From AP-15 sp963747735 (GTDB lineage Bacteria > Pseudomonadota > Alphaproteobacteria > ATCC43930 > CGMCC-115725): 64,000 nucleotides of DNA. This document shows positions 26,977-36,273 of this stretch, in pieces. The stretch spans positions 1 to 64,000 of the forward strand of contig CAVVGE010000015.1 in the NCBI GenBank assembly GCA_963747735.1, written 5' to 3'. The notes beneath the pieces are model-generated. The model was not told the origin of the DNA, did not search any database, and worked only from the letters and a program-made list of their open reading frames with translations. Each line of letters opens with the position of its first letter. The stretch's first letter is position 1. The position numbers were made by a program, and so were the translations under genes.

Positions 26977-28347
26977 ATGGACGGCGATCTGAAGACCGGC
27001 ACGGGTACCGCCGGATTGACCCGCGAGCTGGCGATGCGCGCGGCGGCGCTTTCCTACACCGACCTGCCGGAGCCGGTGCGCGAGGTGGCGCGGCAATGCG
27101 TGCTCGATTATCTGGGCGTGGCGGTGGCCGGGGCCGGCGATCCGCTGGTCGGCATGCTGCTCGACGAGATGGCGGAGGCGGGTGGCGCGGCGCAGGCGAG
27201 CGTTGTCGGCCGTCGTGAGCGCTTGCCGGCGCTGGCGGCGGCGTTGGTCAACGGCGCGGCGGGGCACGCGCTCGATTTCGACGATGTCAATGTCGCGATG
27301 CCGGGGCATCCAACGGTCGCGGTATTGCCGGGCCTCCTGGCGCTGGCCGAGCTTTTGGGCAGCTCGGGGCGCGACGTATTGACCGCTTTTGTCGCCGGCT
27401 ACGAGACCGAATGCCGGATCGGTGCGGCGATGAGCCCCGGCCATTACGACCTCGGCTTTCATTCGACCGCGACGATCGGGACGCTCGGTGCGGCGGCGGC
27501 GTGCGCGCGGCTCCTCGGTCTCGATGCCGAGAAGACCGCGACCGCGCTCGGCATCGCCGGGACCCAGGCGGCCGGGCTCAAATCCGAGTTCGGCACGATG
27601 TGCAAGCCGTTTCACGCGGGAAAGGCGGCGCAAAACGGCCTCTTGGCGGCGCGGCTCGCGGCGCGCGGGTTTTCCAGCCGGACCGACCTCGTCGAATGCG
27701 TGCAGGGCTTTGCCGCGACGCACGGCCCCGATTTTGCCCCCGAAAAAGCGCTCGCCGAGCCGGAGGGCGGCTGGCACATTCTCGCCAACCTCTTCAAATA
27801 CCACGCCGCCTGCTATTTCACCCATGCGCCGATCGAATGCGCCCGCGAATTGCGCCGCGCGCATAACCTGATCCCCGAGCACATCGCGGCGATCACGCTG
27901 CGCATCGACCGGAGCACCGACCGCGTGTGCAACATCCCGAGCCCGGTCGATGGGTTGGAGAGCAAGTTCAGCCTGCGCCAGACCGTGGCGATGGCGCTCG
28001 CCGGCGTCGATACGGCAAGCCTCGGCGCCTATAGCGAGGCGAATGCGCGCGATCCGGGGCTCGTCGCGCTGCGCCGGCGGCTCTCGTTCGATTTCCAAAA
28101 AGGCTGGCCGCAGACCTTGAGCGAGATCGATATCGAGATCGAGGACGGGCGGCAGGTCTCGGCGCGGCACGATGCCGGCATCCCCGACGCCGACATCGCC
28201 GGGCAGGGCCGCCGCCTCGCCGCCAAGTTCGACACGCTGGCCGGGCCGGTGCTGGGTCCCCCGCGCGCCCGCGAATTGCGCGAAGCGGTCGCCGGGCTCG
28301 ACGATATCGCCGATATCGGCGCGCTGACCGGGCTCGCCGCTCGCTAA
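26977..28347 (+). CDS. MmgE/PrpD family protein
   Basis: The 456-residue protein has the family pattern: an all-helical N-terminal domain with DYLGVAVAGAGDPL, NGAAGHALDFDDVN and GYETECRIGAAMSPGHYDLGFHSTATIG, and a smaller C-terminal alpha/beta domain. PrpD is a 2-methylcitrate dehydratase; most MmgE/PrpD paralogues outside prp operons have unknown dehydratase or isomerase substrates. A purine-rich GAGAGGTGGGAG precedes the ATG. No prpB or prpC nearby. Confidence 0.88.
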   Translation: MDGDLKTGTGTAGLTRELAMRAAALSYTDLPEPVREVARQCVLDYLGVAVAGAGDPLVGMLLDEMAEAGGAAQASVVGRRERLPALAAALVNGAAGHALDFDDVNVAMPGHPTVAVLPGLLALAELLGSSGRDVLTAFVAGYETECRIGAAMSPGHYDLGFHSTATIGTLGAAAACARLLGLDAEKTATALGIAGTQAAGLKSEFGTMCKPFHAGKAAQNGLLAARLAARGFSSRTDLVECVQGFAATHGPDFAPEKALAEPEGGWHILANLFKYHAACYFTHAPIECARELRRAHNLIPEHIAAITLRIDRSTDRVCNIPSPVDGLESKFSLRQTVAMALAGVDTASLGAYSEANARDPGLVALRRRLSFDFQKGWPQTLSEIDIEIEDGRQVSARHDAGIPDADIAGQGRRLAAKFDTLAGPVLGPPRARELREAVAGLDDIADIGALTGLAAR

Positions 28348-28430
28348 CGGGGGGAAGCCGGCCGGGCGGCTGGCGCCCGGAACCAAACGACGCCCGCCGG
28401 GTTCAAGGGGTGAGCGGCGGGCGAGGGCGC

Positions 28431-28871
28431 ATGCACTGGAAATTGCTCAATGTCGATCCACCGGTGACCTATGCGGTGGTGCTCGACACCGGCGACGAGG
28501 TCATGGGCGCGCTGTCGCGGTTTGTCCGCGAGCAGGAGGTCGAAGCCGCTTCGATCACCGCGATCGGCGCATTTCGCCGCGCTGTGCTGGGCTATTTCGA
28601 GTGGGAATCGAAAAAGTACAAGAAGATCCCGGTCGAGGAGCAGGCCGAGGTGCTGTCGCTGATCGGCGACGTTGCCGTCGGTGATGACGGCCCCGGTCTC
28701 CATATCCATGCGGTCCTGGGCCGGCGCGACGGCAGCACAATCGGCGGGCATCTGCTCGAAGCCGAAGTGCGGCCGACCCTCGAAGCGATCCTGATCCAGC
28801 CGCCGGGTTATCTGCGCAAGGTGAAAGACCCCGCGACCGGGCTGGCGCTGATCGCGCGCGACCCCGGCTAG
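28431..28871 (+). CDS. PPC (DUF296) domain protein
   Basis: The 146-residue product has the DUF296/PPC fold: YAVVLDTGDEVMGALSRFV, ITAIGAFRRAVLGYFE, and LHIHAVLGRRDGSTIGGHLLEA with conserved His and Gly residues that usually form a metal-binding trimer. In plants the domain is found with AT-hooks; bacterial stand-alone versions are uncharacterised. The ATG at 28431 is preferred over an upstream GTG. Confidence 0.85.
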   Translation: MHWKLLNVDPPVTYAVVLDTGDEVMGALSRFVREQEVEAASITAIGAFRRAVLGYFEWESKKYKKIPVEEQAEVLSLIGDVAVGDDGPGLHIHAVLGRRDGSTIGGHLLEAEVRPTLEAILIQPPGYLRKVKDPATGLALIARDPG

Positions 28872-28887
28872 CACAGGAGGCGGCATC

Positions 28888-29454
28888 ATGACGGGCCCGA
28901 CGATCCGCGAGGCCGTGGCCGTGTTCGACGATCCCGAACGGCTGGAGAATGCGGTCTCCGAATTGCAAAGCCGCGGGTTCGACCGCGCCGATTTGAGCTT
29001 TCTCGCGCCGGAAGCATTGGGTGAGCATCCCGGGGCAACGGCGACGCAACTCGCGAATGACCCCGCCGCACCTCGCGTCTCGGTGACGAGCGAGACCGAC
29101 CAGGCGCAGAGCCGCGTGCTCGGCACCAGCATGGCAGCGACGGTCGCCGCCTTTATCGCGGCGGGATTTGTCGTGGCGACCGGCGGGGTCGCCGCGGCTG
29201 CGGTCGCCGCGGTGGCGGCGGCGGGCGGGGTCGGTACCGCCGGCACCTGGCTCGGCCGCAAATTGGCAAAGGACGACGAGGCGTTGCTCGACGCCCAGAT
29301 CGCGCGCGGCGGTGTCCTGCTGTGGGTGCGCCTCCGGGACCGGAGCGCCGAAGAGCGCGCGGTCGAGGTGTTGCGGCGCTGGTCGGCGCATCTGCACGTC
29401 CACGACCTCCCGGCCGGGGCGGCGCTGGCGATGCAGACCGGCCGGCACGCCTAA
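28888..29454 (+). CDS. Glycine/alanine-rich membrane protein of unknown function
   Basis: The 188-residue protein has an N-terminal alpha/beta part (FDDPERLENAVSELQSRGFDRADLSF), similar to general-stress-protein-like domains. Two Ala/Gly-rich hydrophobic segments (about residues 80-120) follow. A C-terminal RGGVLLWVRLRDRSAEERAVEVL resembles the N-terminal repeat. It probably has a membrane hairpin with both ends on the same side. AGGAGG lies before the ATG. Confidence 0.75.
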   Translation: MTGPTIREAVAVFDDPERLENAVSELQSRGFDRADLSFLAPEALGEHPGATATQLANDPAAPRVSVTSETDQAQSRVLGTSMAATVAAFIAAGFVVATGGVAAAAVAAVAAAGGVGTAGTWLGRKLAKDDEALLDAQIARGGVLLWVRLRDRSAEERAVEVLRRWSAHLHVHDLPAGAALAMQTGRHA

Positions 29455-29498
29455 GCCTGACTGTTGTTCGCCTGACCACCCTACGAGGGGCCCCGACT

Positions 29499-29735
29499 AT
29501 GAGCAACGCTTTGATAAAGTCCGATGGCGGTATCGCCAGTGCCGCCGCGCGCGCGGATGTGTGGCTGTTCCTGCTGGTTGCGGCCGGTCTCGGCTGGCTG
29601 ATGTGGCCGCGTTCGGGGCCCGATAACGGCAGCCGGCCGCGGCCCGGCAAGCCCAACGGCACCGGTGATCGCAGCCTCAGCCGGTCCGAGCGCAATTTGC
29701 GCGACGGCGAGCCGATGGCAGGCTACGGCGCCTAG
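29499..29735 (+). CDS. Small single-helix membrane protein
   Basis: The 78-residue product has one transmembrane helix (about residues 21-36, VWLFLLVAAGLGWLMW) and a hydrophilic, Arg/Pro/Gly-rich tail. GAGGGG lies before the ATG. No family recognised. It follows the membrane protein at 28888 by 44 bases and may be co-transcribed with it. Confidence 0.6.
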   Translation: MSNALIKSDGGIASAAARADVWLFLLVAAGLGWLMWPRSGPDNGSRPRPGKPNGTGDRSLSRSERNLRDGEPMAGYGA

Positions 29736-29802
29736 CCGGTCGGCGGTATCTCTGTCGTTGCCCGACCAAGAGACAATGAACAAATTGCTCGGCCGCAGGA
29801 GG

Positions 29803-29923
29803 GTCATTCCGGGATGCCCGCGGGGCAGGCCCGGAACCCAAGCACACCCCGCCGCCAGCGTGATCGCAGTCCGGTGTTCATAGGTTCCGGGCTCGCGGGC
29901 AGACGCCCGCGCCCCGGTATGAC
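29803..29923. repeat. Intergenic inverted repeat (gtcattccggg type)
   Basis: The block begins gtcattccggg and ends ccccggtatgac. An inner pair is formed by cccggaacc (about 29828-29836) and ggttccggg (about 29883-29891). It looks like a dispersed palindromic element between convergent-free genes; no gene is present. Confidence 0.5.
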
Positions 29924-29981
29924 GTGCCCCCGGGGCATAAGAGTCACTTAGGCACCGTAGCGCAGGAGCGCGAGGGGAGAC

Positions 29982-30983
29982 ATGACCGTCGAAACCGTCG
30001 TTATTACCGGAGCGAGCGCCGGGGTCGGGCGCGCCGCGGCACGGGCCTTTGCGCAACAGGGTGCGCGCATCGGGTTGCTGGCGCGCGGCGCCGAGCGGCT
30101 CAATGCGGCGGCGGCCGAGGTGAGGCAAGCGGGCGGCGAGGCATTGGCGTTGCCGACCGAAATTGCCGATGCCGATGCGGTCGAGGCCGCGGCCGAGGCC
30201 GTCGAGCGCGCCTTCGGGCCGGTCGACATCTGGGTCAACAATGCAATGGCGACGATTTTTGCGCCATTTTCGCAAATCACTCCCGAGGAGTACCGCCGCG
30301 CGACCGAGGTCACCTATCTCGGCTGCGTCTACGGCACAATGGCGGCCGTAAAGCGGATGCGGCCGCGCAACCGCGGCACCATCGTCCAAATCGGGTCGGC
30401 ATTGGCCTATCGCGCGATCCCGTTGCAGGCGCCCTATTGCGGCGCCAAGCACGCGATCCGCGGCTTTACCGACAGCCTGCGCTGCGAATTGCTGCACGAA
30501 AACAGCGGCGTCCATGTAACGATGGTGCAGATGCCGGCGCTCAACACGCCGCAATTCGATTGGGCGCGCAACAAAATGGGCCGGCGCCCGCGGCCGATGG
30601 GCACGATCTTTCAGCCCGAGGTGGCGGCCGAGGCGATCCTTTATGCCGCGCATGCGCGGCGGCGCGAGGTGCTGGTCGGCGGCCCGACCGTCGAGGCGGT
30701 CTGGGGCAACAAGGCGGCGCCGGGGCTGCTCGACCATCTGTTGGCATGGCGGGCGGTGGACGGCCAGCTCACATCCGAGCCCGCCGACCCCGACCAGCCG
30801 GGCAACCTCTTTGCCCCGGTCGCCGGCGATTGCGCCGCGCACGGCCGCTTTGACGCCGAGGCCAAATCCTCCAGCGCCGAGCTCGCGCTGGTGCGTCAGC
30901 CCGGATGGGCGATTGCGGTCGGCCTCGGGCTGGCTGCGGGCCTGGCGGCATTATTGCTGGCACCGCGCGCCGCGGCACGGTAG
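29982..30983 (+). CDS. Short-chain dehydrogenase/reductase with C-terminal membrane helix
   Basis: The 333-residue protein has the nucleotide-binding VVITGASAGVGRAAARAFA, the NNA motif in WVNNAMATIF, the Ser of the catalytic site in IVQIGSALAYR and the YCGAK (YxxxK) pair. An extra C-terminal region ends in a hydrophobic helix (GWAIAVGLGLAAGLAALLLA), which suggests membrane anchoring. The last 88 bases overlap, in antisense, the 3' end of the FAD/Fe-S dehydrogenase gene. Confidence 0.88.
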   Translation: MTVETVVITGASAGVGRAAARAFAQQGARIGLLARGAERLNAAAAEVRQAGGEALALPTEIADADAVEAAAEAVERAFGPVDIWVNNAMATIFAPFSQITPEEYRRATEVTYLGCVYGTMAAVKRMRPRNRGTIVQIGSALAYRAIPLQAPYCGAKHAIRGFTDSLRCELLHENSGVHVTMVQMPALNTPQFDWARNKMGRRPRPMGTIFQPEVAAEAILYAAHARRREVLVGGPTVEAVWGNKAAPGLLDHLLAWRAVDGQLTSEPADPDQPGNLFAPVAGDCAAHGRFDAEAKSSSAELALVRQPGWAIAVGLGLAAGLAALLLAPRAAAR

Positions 30984-33900
30984 AGCGCCGCTGCCAGAAG
31001 GCCGCCGGCGGCGACACCCCCGGCCGCCAGCAGCATGTCGCCGAGCGCCATTCTCGGCGGCTGCGGCGGCGAAAAGCCCATGCCCTCCGCAATGATCTCG
31101 GCCAGATGCCGGGTAGGCCGGCCGCTCAGCTGCTCGATCTGCTCGCGGCAGCTGAACCCGCCGGCAATAACGAGCGCGTCGGGATCGGCATGCCGGAGCC
31201 GTGGCAGCAGCGCGTGCTCGGCGATCTTGCGCGACCATTGGTATTTGGCCGCGTCAAAGCCAAACGAGCCGGCCATGCCGCAGCAGCCGGTCGGCATCGT
31301 TTCGGGATCGAGCCCAATCCGCCGCAACACGCGTTCCTCTGCGCTGGGGTCGAGCACCGCGTGCTCGTGGCAATGGGTCTGGATCAGCGCTGTTCGGCCA
31401 TGGCCGAGCTGCGGCAGCGCTGCGTCCTTGCCGTGCCGATCGAGGAATTCGCTCAATAAAAAGCTCTGCTCTTTAAGCCGCTTCGCTCGCTCGTCCGCCG
31501 GAAACAGCGCCGGCACCTCGTCGCGGAACGATGCGGTGCATGCGGGCTCGAGACCGACGACCGGCACACCGCGCGTTAATGCCGGCGCCAATGTGTCGAG
31601 CAATTGGCGCAGCAGATGATCGGCCGCGTCGAGCATGCCCCAGTCGTAGAGGGGCCGGGCGCAGCACAATGAGCTCTGTGGAATGGTGACCCGCCAGCCG
31701 GCCTTTTCCAGCACCTGCACGGCGGCAATGGCAGTCGCCGGGCGGAAAAAATTGTTGAAGGTGTCGGGGAACAGCAGCAATTCGGGTCCGGCCGGATTTT
31801 TTGGCCGGTAACGGCGAAACCAGTCTCGGAACGTCTGGCGTGCATAGGCCGGCATCTGGCGCTCGGGGGCGAGCCCGCCGGCGAATTTGACCACCGCAGA
31901 GAGGCCTGGCGTCTGCATTAGCAGATTGGCGAAGCCCGGCACCCGGCTCGCCGCGCGCGACCACCAATAAATCAGGCCCATCGAATAGGCGGCGCGCGGC
32001 CGCAACCGGCCGGCATAGTGGTGATGGCGGAACTCGGCCTTGTAGGTCGCCATATCGACATTGACCGGGCAATCGTGCTTGCAGCCCTTGCAGGCGAGGC
32101 AAAGGTCGAGCGCCTCCTCGACCTCGGGGCTCCTCCAGCCGTCCTTGATCGGCCCTCCATGCAGCATCTCGAACAACAAATGGCCGCGCCCGCGGGTCGA
32201 ATGGCGCTCTTCGCGGGTCGCCATATAGCTCGGGCACATGACCCCGGCGGCGGTATCATGCCGGCGGCATTCGCCGATGCCGACGCAGCGCACCGCAACC
32301 CGCTCGAAACCGCCGCCCTCGGTCGGAAAGCTGAACCGGGTTGCGAGCTTGGGCGGGCAATAATCGGGGCCAAGCCGCAGATTGGAGGTGATCGGGTAGG
32401 GATCGACGATCTTGCCGGGGTTCATCCGGCCCTCGGGGTCCCAGATCGCCTTGAACTCGCGGAACGCCTCGATCAGCTCGGGGCCGAACATCTTGCCCAA
32501 AAGCTCGGCCTTCGACTGGCCGTCGCCGTGCTCGCCCGAGATCGAGCCGCCATGGCTGACGACGAGATCCGCGGCCTCGCCGAGAAAGCCGCGCCAATGC
32601 GCGACACCCTTTTCGGTACGCAGCCCGAAATCGATCCGGCAATGGATGCAGCCGTCGCCGAAATGGCCGTAAAGCGCCGATTGATAGCCGTATTTTTTGA
32701 GCAGCCGATCGAACTGGCGCAAATAGGCGCCGACATGGTCGGGCGGCACCGCTGCATCCTCCCAGCCTTCCCAGACGTCGGGATGGCCGGGGACAAAGGC
32801 GGTGGCGCCGAGCCCGGCTTTGCGCACCTCCCAAATCCGCGCCTGCGCCCTCTGGTCGCGGACGAGCTTTGCGTCCGCCGCCGCGACCCGGACCCGCAGG
32901 TCGGCGATCAGCCCTTGCGCTTTTTCGACCGCCTCGTCCTCGCTGTCGCCGCCAAATTCGGCGACGAGCCAGCCGTGGCCCTGCGGCAATCCGCCGAGGG
33001 CGGCTTCGTGCACATGCTTCAGGCGCATATAATCGACGAGCCGCTGGTCGATGCCTTCGAGCCCGATCGGCCGGTGCTCGAGGATTTGCGGCACGGCGTC
33101 GCCGGCGGTGAAAATGTCGGGGAAGCCGATCGCGACGACGACGCGGCAGGGCGGGCTCGGCACCAGCCGCAGCCCCGCCTTCAGCACCGCGACGCAGGTG
33201 CCCTCGCTGCCGACCAAGGCGCGGGCGACGTTGAAGCCGTTCTCCGGCAGCAGATTGTCGAGATTGTAGCCCGAGACGCGGCGCGGGATGTGCGGGTAGC
33301 GCTCGCGGACGAGGTCGGCGTAGCGTTGGCGCAGACGGTCGAGACGGGCATAAATCTCACCGCGCCGGCCGCCGGCGGCGACGATCGAGCGCAGCTCGTC
33401 CTCGCTCGTCGACCCGACCCGCAGACGCAGCCCGTCATAGGTCAACACGTCCAATTCCAAGACGTTGTCGGCGGTGCGCCCGGCCATCACCGAATGCACG
33501 CCGCAGGAATTGTTGCCGACCATGCCGCCCAAGGTGTTGTGGTCGTGGGTCGAGGGGTCGGGGCCAAAGGTCAGATGATATTTCTCGGCGGCGTTGCGCA
33601 GATCGTCGAGGACGACGCCGGGCTCGACCCAGGCGCGCCGCTCCGCGACATCGATCGTCAGGATGTGGTTCAGGTATTTCGACCAATCGATGACGACTGC
33701 GGTGTTGCAGCATTGGCCGGCGAGGCTGGTGCCGCCGCCGCGCGACAGCACCGGCGCGCCATGCTCGCGGCACAGCGCCACGGTCGCAACAACATCGGCC
33801 ACACTCTTCGGGATCACGACCCCGATCGGCACCTGGCGGTAGTTCGAGCCGTCGGTCGCGTAAAGCGCCCGGTCGCCGGCCGAAAACCGTACCTCGCCCG

Positions 33901-34039
33901 CGATGTTGCGCGATAGCGCGCGGGCCAGCTTTGCCGCGGCGCCCTCGGAATACGGGATGAACTCGGCCGCCTCGCGCGCGGTGGTCGCCGCCTTGAGATG
34001 GACGCGCCGCGGCGGCGCCAAAGTTTCGCTGATGCTCAT
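30896..34039 (-). CDS. FAD-linked oxidase/Fe-S protein, D-2-hydroxyacid dehydrogenase type
   Basis: The 1047-residue fusion protein joins two modules. The first is an FAD-binding (PCMH) oxidase with SRGGGTSLAGQCCN, GMVGNNSCGVHS, GSEGTCVAVLKAGL and the C-terminal ISGEHGDGQSKAELLGKMFG. The second is a 4Fe-4S/CCG module with LCLACKGCKHDCPVNVDM, LCCARPLYDWGML and TGCCGMAGSFGF. This is the YdiJ/D-2-hydroxyglutarate dehydrogenase arrangement, passing electrons from a D-2-hydroxy acid to an acceptor. An unusual C-terminal tail has a hydrophobic segment (LLAAGGVAAGGLLAAALY) and a basic Ala/Pro end; this tail lies in the antisense overlap with the SDR gene. Confidence 0.9.
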   Translation of the reverse strand: MSISETLAPPRRVHLKAATTAREAAEFIPYSEGAAAKLARALSRNIAGEVRFSAGDRALYATDGSNYRQVPIGVVIPKSVADVVATVALCREHGAPVLSRGGGTSLAGQCCNTAVVIDWSKYLNHILTIDVAERRAWVEPGVVLDDLRNAAEKYHLTFGPDPSTHDHNTLGGMVGNNSCGVHSVMAGRTADNVLELDVLTYDGLRLRVGSTSEDELRSIVAAGGRRGEIYARLDRLRQRYADLVRERYPHIPRRVSGYNLDNLLPENGFNVARALVGSEGTCVAVLKAGLRLVPSPPCRVVVAIGFPDIFTAGDAVPQILEHRPIGLEGIDQRLVDYMRLKHVHEAALGGLPQGHGWLVAEFGGDSEDEAVEKAQGLIADLRVRVAAADAKLVRDQRAQARIWEVRKAGLGATAFVPGHPDVWEGWEDAAVPPDHVGAYLRQFDRLLKKYGYQSALYGHFGDGCIHCRIDFGLRTEKGVAHWRGFLGEAADLVVSHGGSISGEHGDGQSKAELLGKMFGPELIEAFREFKAIWDPEGRMNPGKIVDPYPITSNLRLGPDYCPPKLATRFSFPTEGGGFERVAVRCVGIGECRRHDTAAGVMCPSYMATREERHSTRGRGHLLFEMLHGGPIKDGWRSPEVEEALDLCLACKGCKHDCPVNVDMATYKAEFRHHHYAGRLRPRAAYSMGLIYWWSRAASRVPGFANLLMQTPGLSAVVKFAGGLAPERQMPAYARQTFRDWFRRYRPKNPAGPELLLFPDTFNNFFRPATAIAAVQVLEKAGWRVTIPQSSLCCARPLYDWGMLDAADHLLRQLLDTLAPALTRGVPVVGLEPACTASFRDEVPALFPADERAKRLKEQSFLLSEFLDRHGKDAALPQLGHGRTALIQTHCHEHAVLDPSAEERVLRRIGLDPETMPTGCCGMAGSFGFDAAKYQWSRKIAEHALLPRLRHADPDALVIAGGFSCREQIEQLSGRPTRHLAEIIAEGMGFSPPQPPRMALGDMLLAAGGVAAGGLLAAALYRAAARGASNNAARPAASPRPTAIAHPG

Positions 34040-34247
34040 GAGACTTCCCCGATTTTAGGCCCGCCTGGTGGACCGGGCTGGACCGCAGCATTCGCCAAGC
34101 AGAGCTTCGTCTTGGCAGGGCTTGACCCGGCTATCCACGTCTTGCGGCACCGGATGCCAGGGCGTGGGTGCGCGGATCAAGTCCGCGCAAGACGAGCTTA
34201 AGTTGCTTCTTGCGAGCTTCGGCACGCGCGCTGAAAAACGGACTGGC

Positions 34248-36002
34248 CTACACCAGCTCGCGCACGGTGTCGGAGAGCACGGTGGCGGCGATCTTGCCGC
34301 GGTTGGGGGTGCCGCGGGCCAGGGACTCGGCAAAGTGCAGCGCTTGCTCGGCCTTGATCTTGGGCGGCATCGGCGGCTCGTGCGGATCGACCAGCGCCTC
34401 GACGACGACGGGCCCCTTGGTGTTCAACGCCTCGTCGAGCACCCGGCCGCAATCCTCCGGGCGATCGAGGCTGAGGCCGGTGGCGCCGCAGGCGCGCGCG
34501 ATTTGCGCGAAATCGATCGGCTGAAGATCACAGACGTATTCCGGATTGCCGAGAAAGACCATCTGCTCCCATTTGATCTGGCCCAGCAGGTTGTTCTTAA
34601 TTACGATCACCTTGATCGGCAGCTTGTATTTGACGGCGGTGGCGATTTCGCCCATCAGCATGGTCAACCCGCCGTCGCCGACGATCGCCACCACCTGTCG
34701 CTCGGGATAGGCGGTTTGCGCGCCGATCGCATAAGGCAGTCCGCAGGCCATCGTCGCGAGATTGCCGGAGAGCGAGAACATCTGCCCGTCGCGGATCTGG
34801 ATGTGGCGCCCGGCCCAAGTCGTGATCGTGCCGGAATCGGTACAAATGATCGCGTCGTCCTTGAGTCTTTTGCCCAGCTCGTGGGTCACGACCTGCGGCT
34901 TCATCGGCATGTCGCGCCGCGTGCCGCGCTCTTCCATCAGCTTCATCCATTCGGCTTTGCCGTGCTGTGCCGTTTCGAGCCAGGAGCGATCGGAACGTCG
35001 GTCGAGCAATGGGATCAGCCGGCGCAATACCCGGATCGAATCGCCGACGAGGCCGACTTCGACCGGATAGCGCAGCCCGATCCGCGGAGCGTCGAGATCG
35101 ATCTGAACGCAGCGCGCCTGGCCCGGCTTTGGATAGAATTCGATATAGGGAAAGCTGCTGCCGACGGTCAGCAGGGTGTCGCAGTCTTCGAGCGCCTCCT
35201 GCGACGGGCGCGTGCCCAACAAGCCGACGCCGCCGGTGCAATAAGGGCTGTCGTCCGGCACGCAGGCCTTGCCGAGGATCGGCTTAGCGATCGGCGCGCC
35301 AAGGATCTCGGCGATCTCTTCGAGTTCTTTGCGGGCGCCGAGCGCGCCGCGGCCGGCGAGGATCACCGGCTTCTTCCCGGCATTGAGGATTTCCGCGGCC
35401 CGCTTCAGTGCCGCGTCGGTCGGGACATGCGCGCTGTCGGCCCAGATTTCCGAGACATGGTGCGGCCGATTGCGCGGCGAGCGCGGCGAATCCTCGACCG
35501 CCATCGACTGCATATCGACCGGCATCGTCACATGGGCGACGCCGCGATAGGCCAATGCCGTGCGGCAGGCGAGCTCGACCACATTCTCGACATGCGCCGG
35601 GCCCATGATCCGGTTGTTGTACTTGGCGACATCGATGTAGAGCTTGTCGAGCTCGACATCCTGCTGCGTATGGGTGTGCAGCAGATCGTGAAACTGCAGG
35701 CCGGTGATGGCCAGCACCGGAACGCCGTCGAGCTTGGCGTCGTAGAGCCCGTTCAGCAGATGGATGCCGCCCGGCCCCGAGGTGGCGATGCAGCAGCCGA
35801 GCCGGCCGGTAAATTTGGCGTAGCCGCAAGCGGCGAACGCCGCGGCCTCTTCGTGGCGTACCTGAATAAACCGGATCTTGTCCTGGTATTTGCGCAGCAA
35901 TTCGATGATGCCGTTGATGCCGTCGCCGGGGATGCCGAATATCGTGTCCACACCCCAATCCATAATCGTCTCGACGAGTACGTCTCCGGAGGTCTTGGCC
36001 AT
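34248..36002 (-). CDS. ThDP-dependent enzyme, pyruvate oxidase/dehydrogenase (PoxB-like)
   Basis: The 584-residue protein has the catalytic Glu in RFIQVRHEEAAAF, GPGGIHLLNGLYDAK, a central FAD/Rossmann-like domain (KKPVILAGRGAL) and the ThDP-Mg motif opening VVAIVGDGGLTMLMGE and closing with VIKNN. The closest pattern is pyruvate:quinone oxidoreductase/pyruvate oxidase; a related decarboxylase is possible. The 208-base gap after the gene (34040-34247) contains a dispersed, partly palindromic repeat with ggatcaagtccgcgc. The 271-base gap before it (36003-36273) shows no gene and must hold divergent promoters with the dioxygenase operon. Confidence 0.87.
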   Translation of the reverse strand: MAKTSGDVLVETIMDWGVDTIFGIPGDGINGIIELLRKYQDKIRFIQVRHEEAAAFAACGYAKFTGRLGCCIATSGPGGIHLLNGLYDAKLDGVPVLAITGLQFHDLLHTHTQQDVELDKLYIDVAKYNNRIMGPAHVENVVELACRTALAYRGVAHVTMPVDMQSMAVEDSPRSPRNRPHHVSEIWADSAHVPTDAALKRAAEILNAGKKPVILAGRGALGARKELEEIAEILGAPIAKPILGKACVPDDSPYCTGGVGLLGTRPSQEALEDCDTLLTVGSSFPYIEFYPKPGQARCVQIDLDAPRIGLRYPVEVGLVGDSIRVLRRLIPLLDRRSDRSWLETAQHGKAEWMKLMEERGTRRDMPMKPQVVTHELGKRLKDDAIICTDSGTITTWAGRHIQIRDGQMFSLSGNLATMACGLPYAIGAQTAYPERQVVAIVGDGGLTMLMGEIATAVKYKLPIKVIVIKNNLLGQIKWEQMVFLGNPEYVCDLQPIDFAQIARACGATGLSLDRPEDCGRVLDEALNTKGPVVVEALVDPHEPPMPPKIKAEQALHFAESLARGTPNRGKIAATVLSDTVRELV

Positions 36003-36273
36003 AATCCATGTCCCTGCAAAGCGGCGGCCGCTCCCGGCGGGGAAGGGGCGGCGGTGGCGGATCGGTGGGCAGCCGGTCGGCTTCGCCCTATCCGGTCAAC
36101 GCGAGCTTTGCGAGGGTGTTCCACCCGGCACAATCCGCCCCGATGGCCAGCCGCGGCGGCCGGTCACGCCGGGATCGTCGAACGGGTTTGGAAAGCGCGC
36201 GCGCGAGTGCGGTAGCCGAACCGGGATCGGCAGACTAGGATCGCAGCCCCCGCCGCCCGTGGATCGAGCCCCG

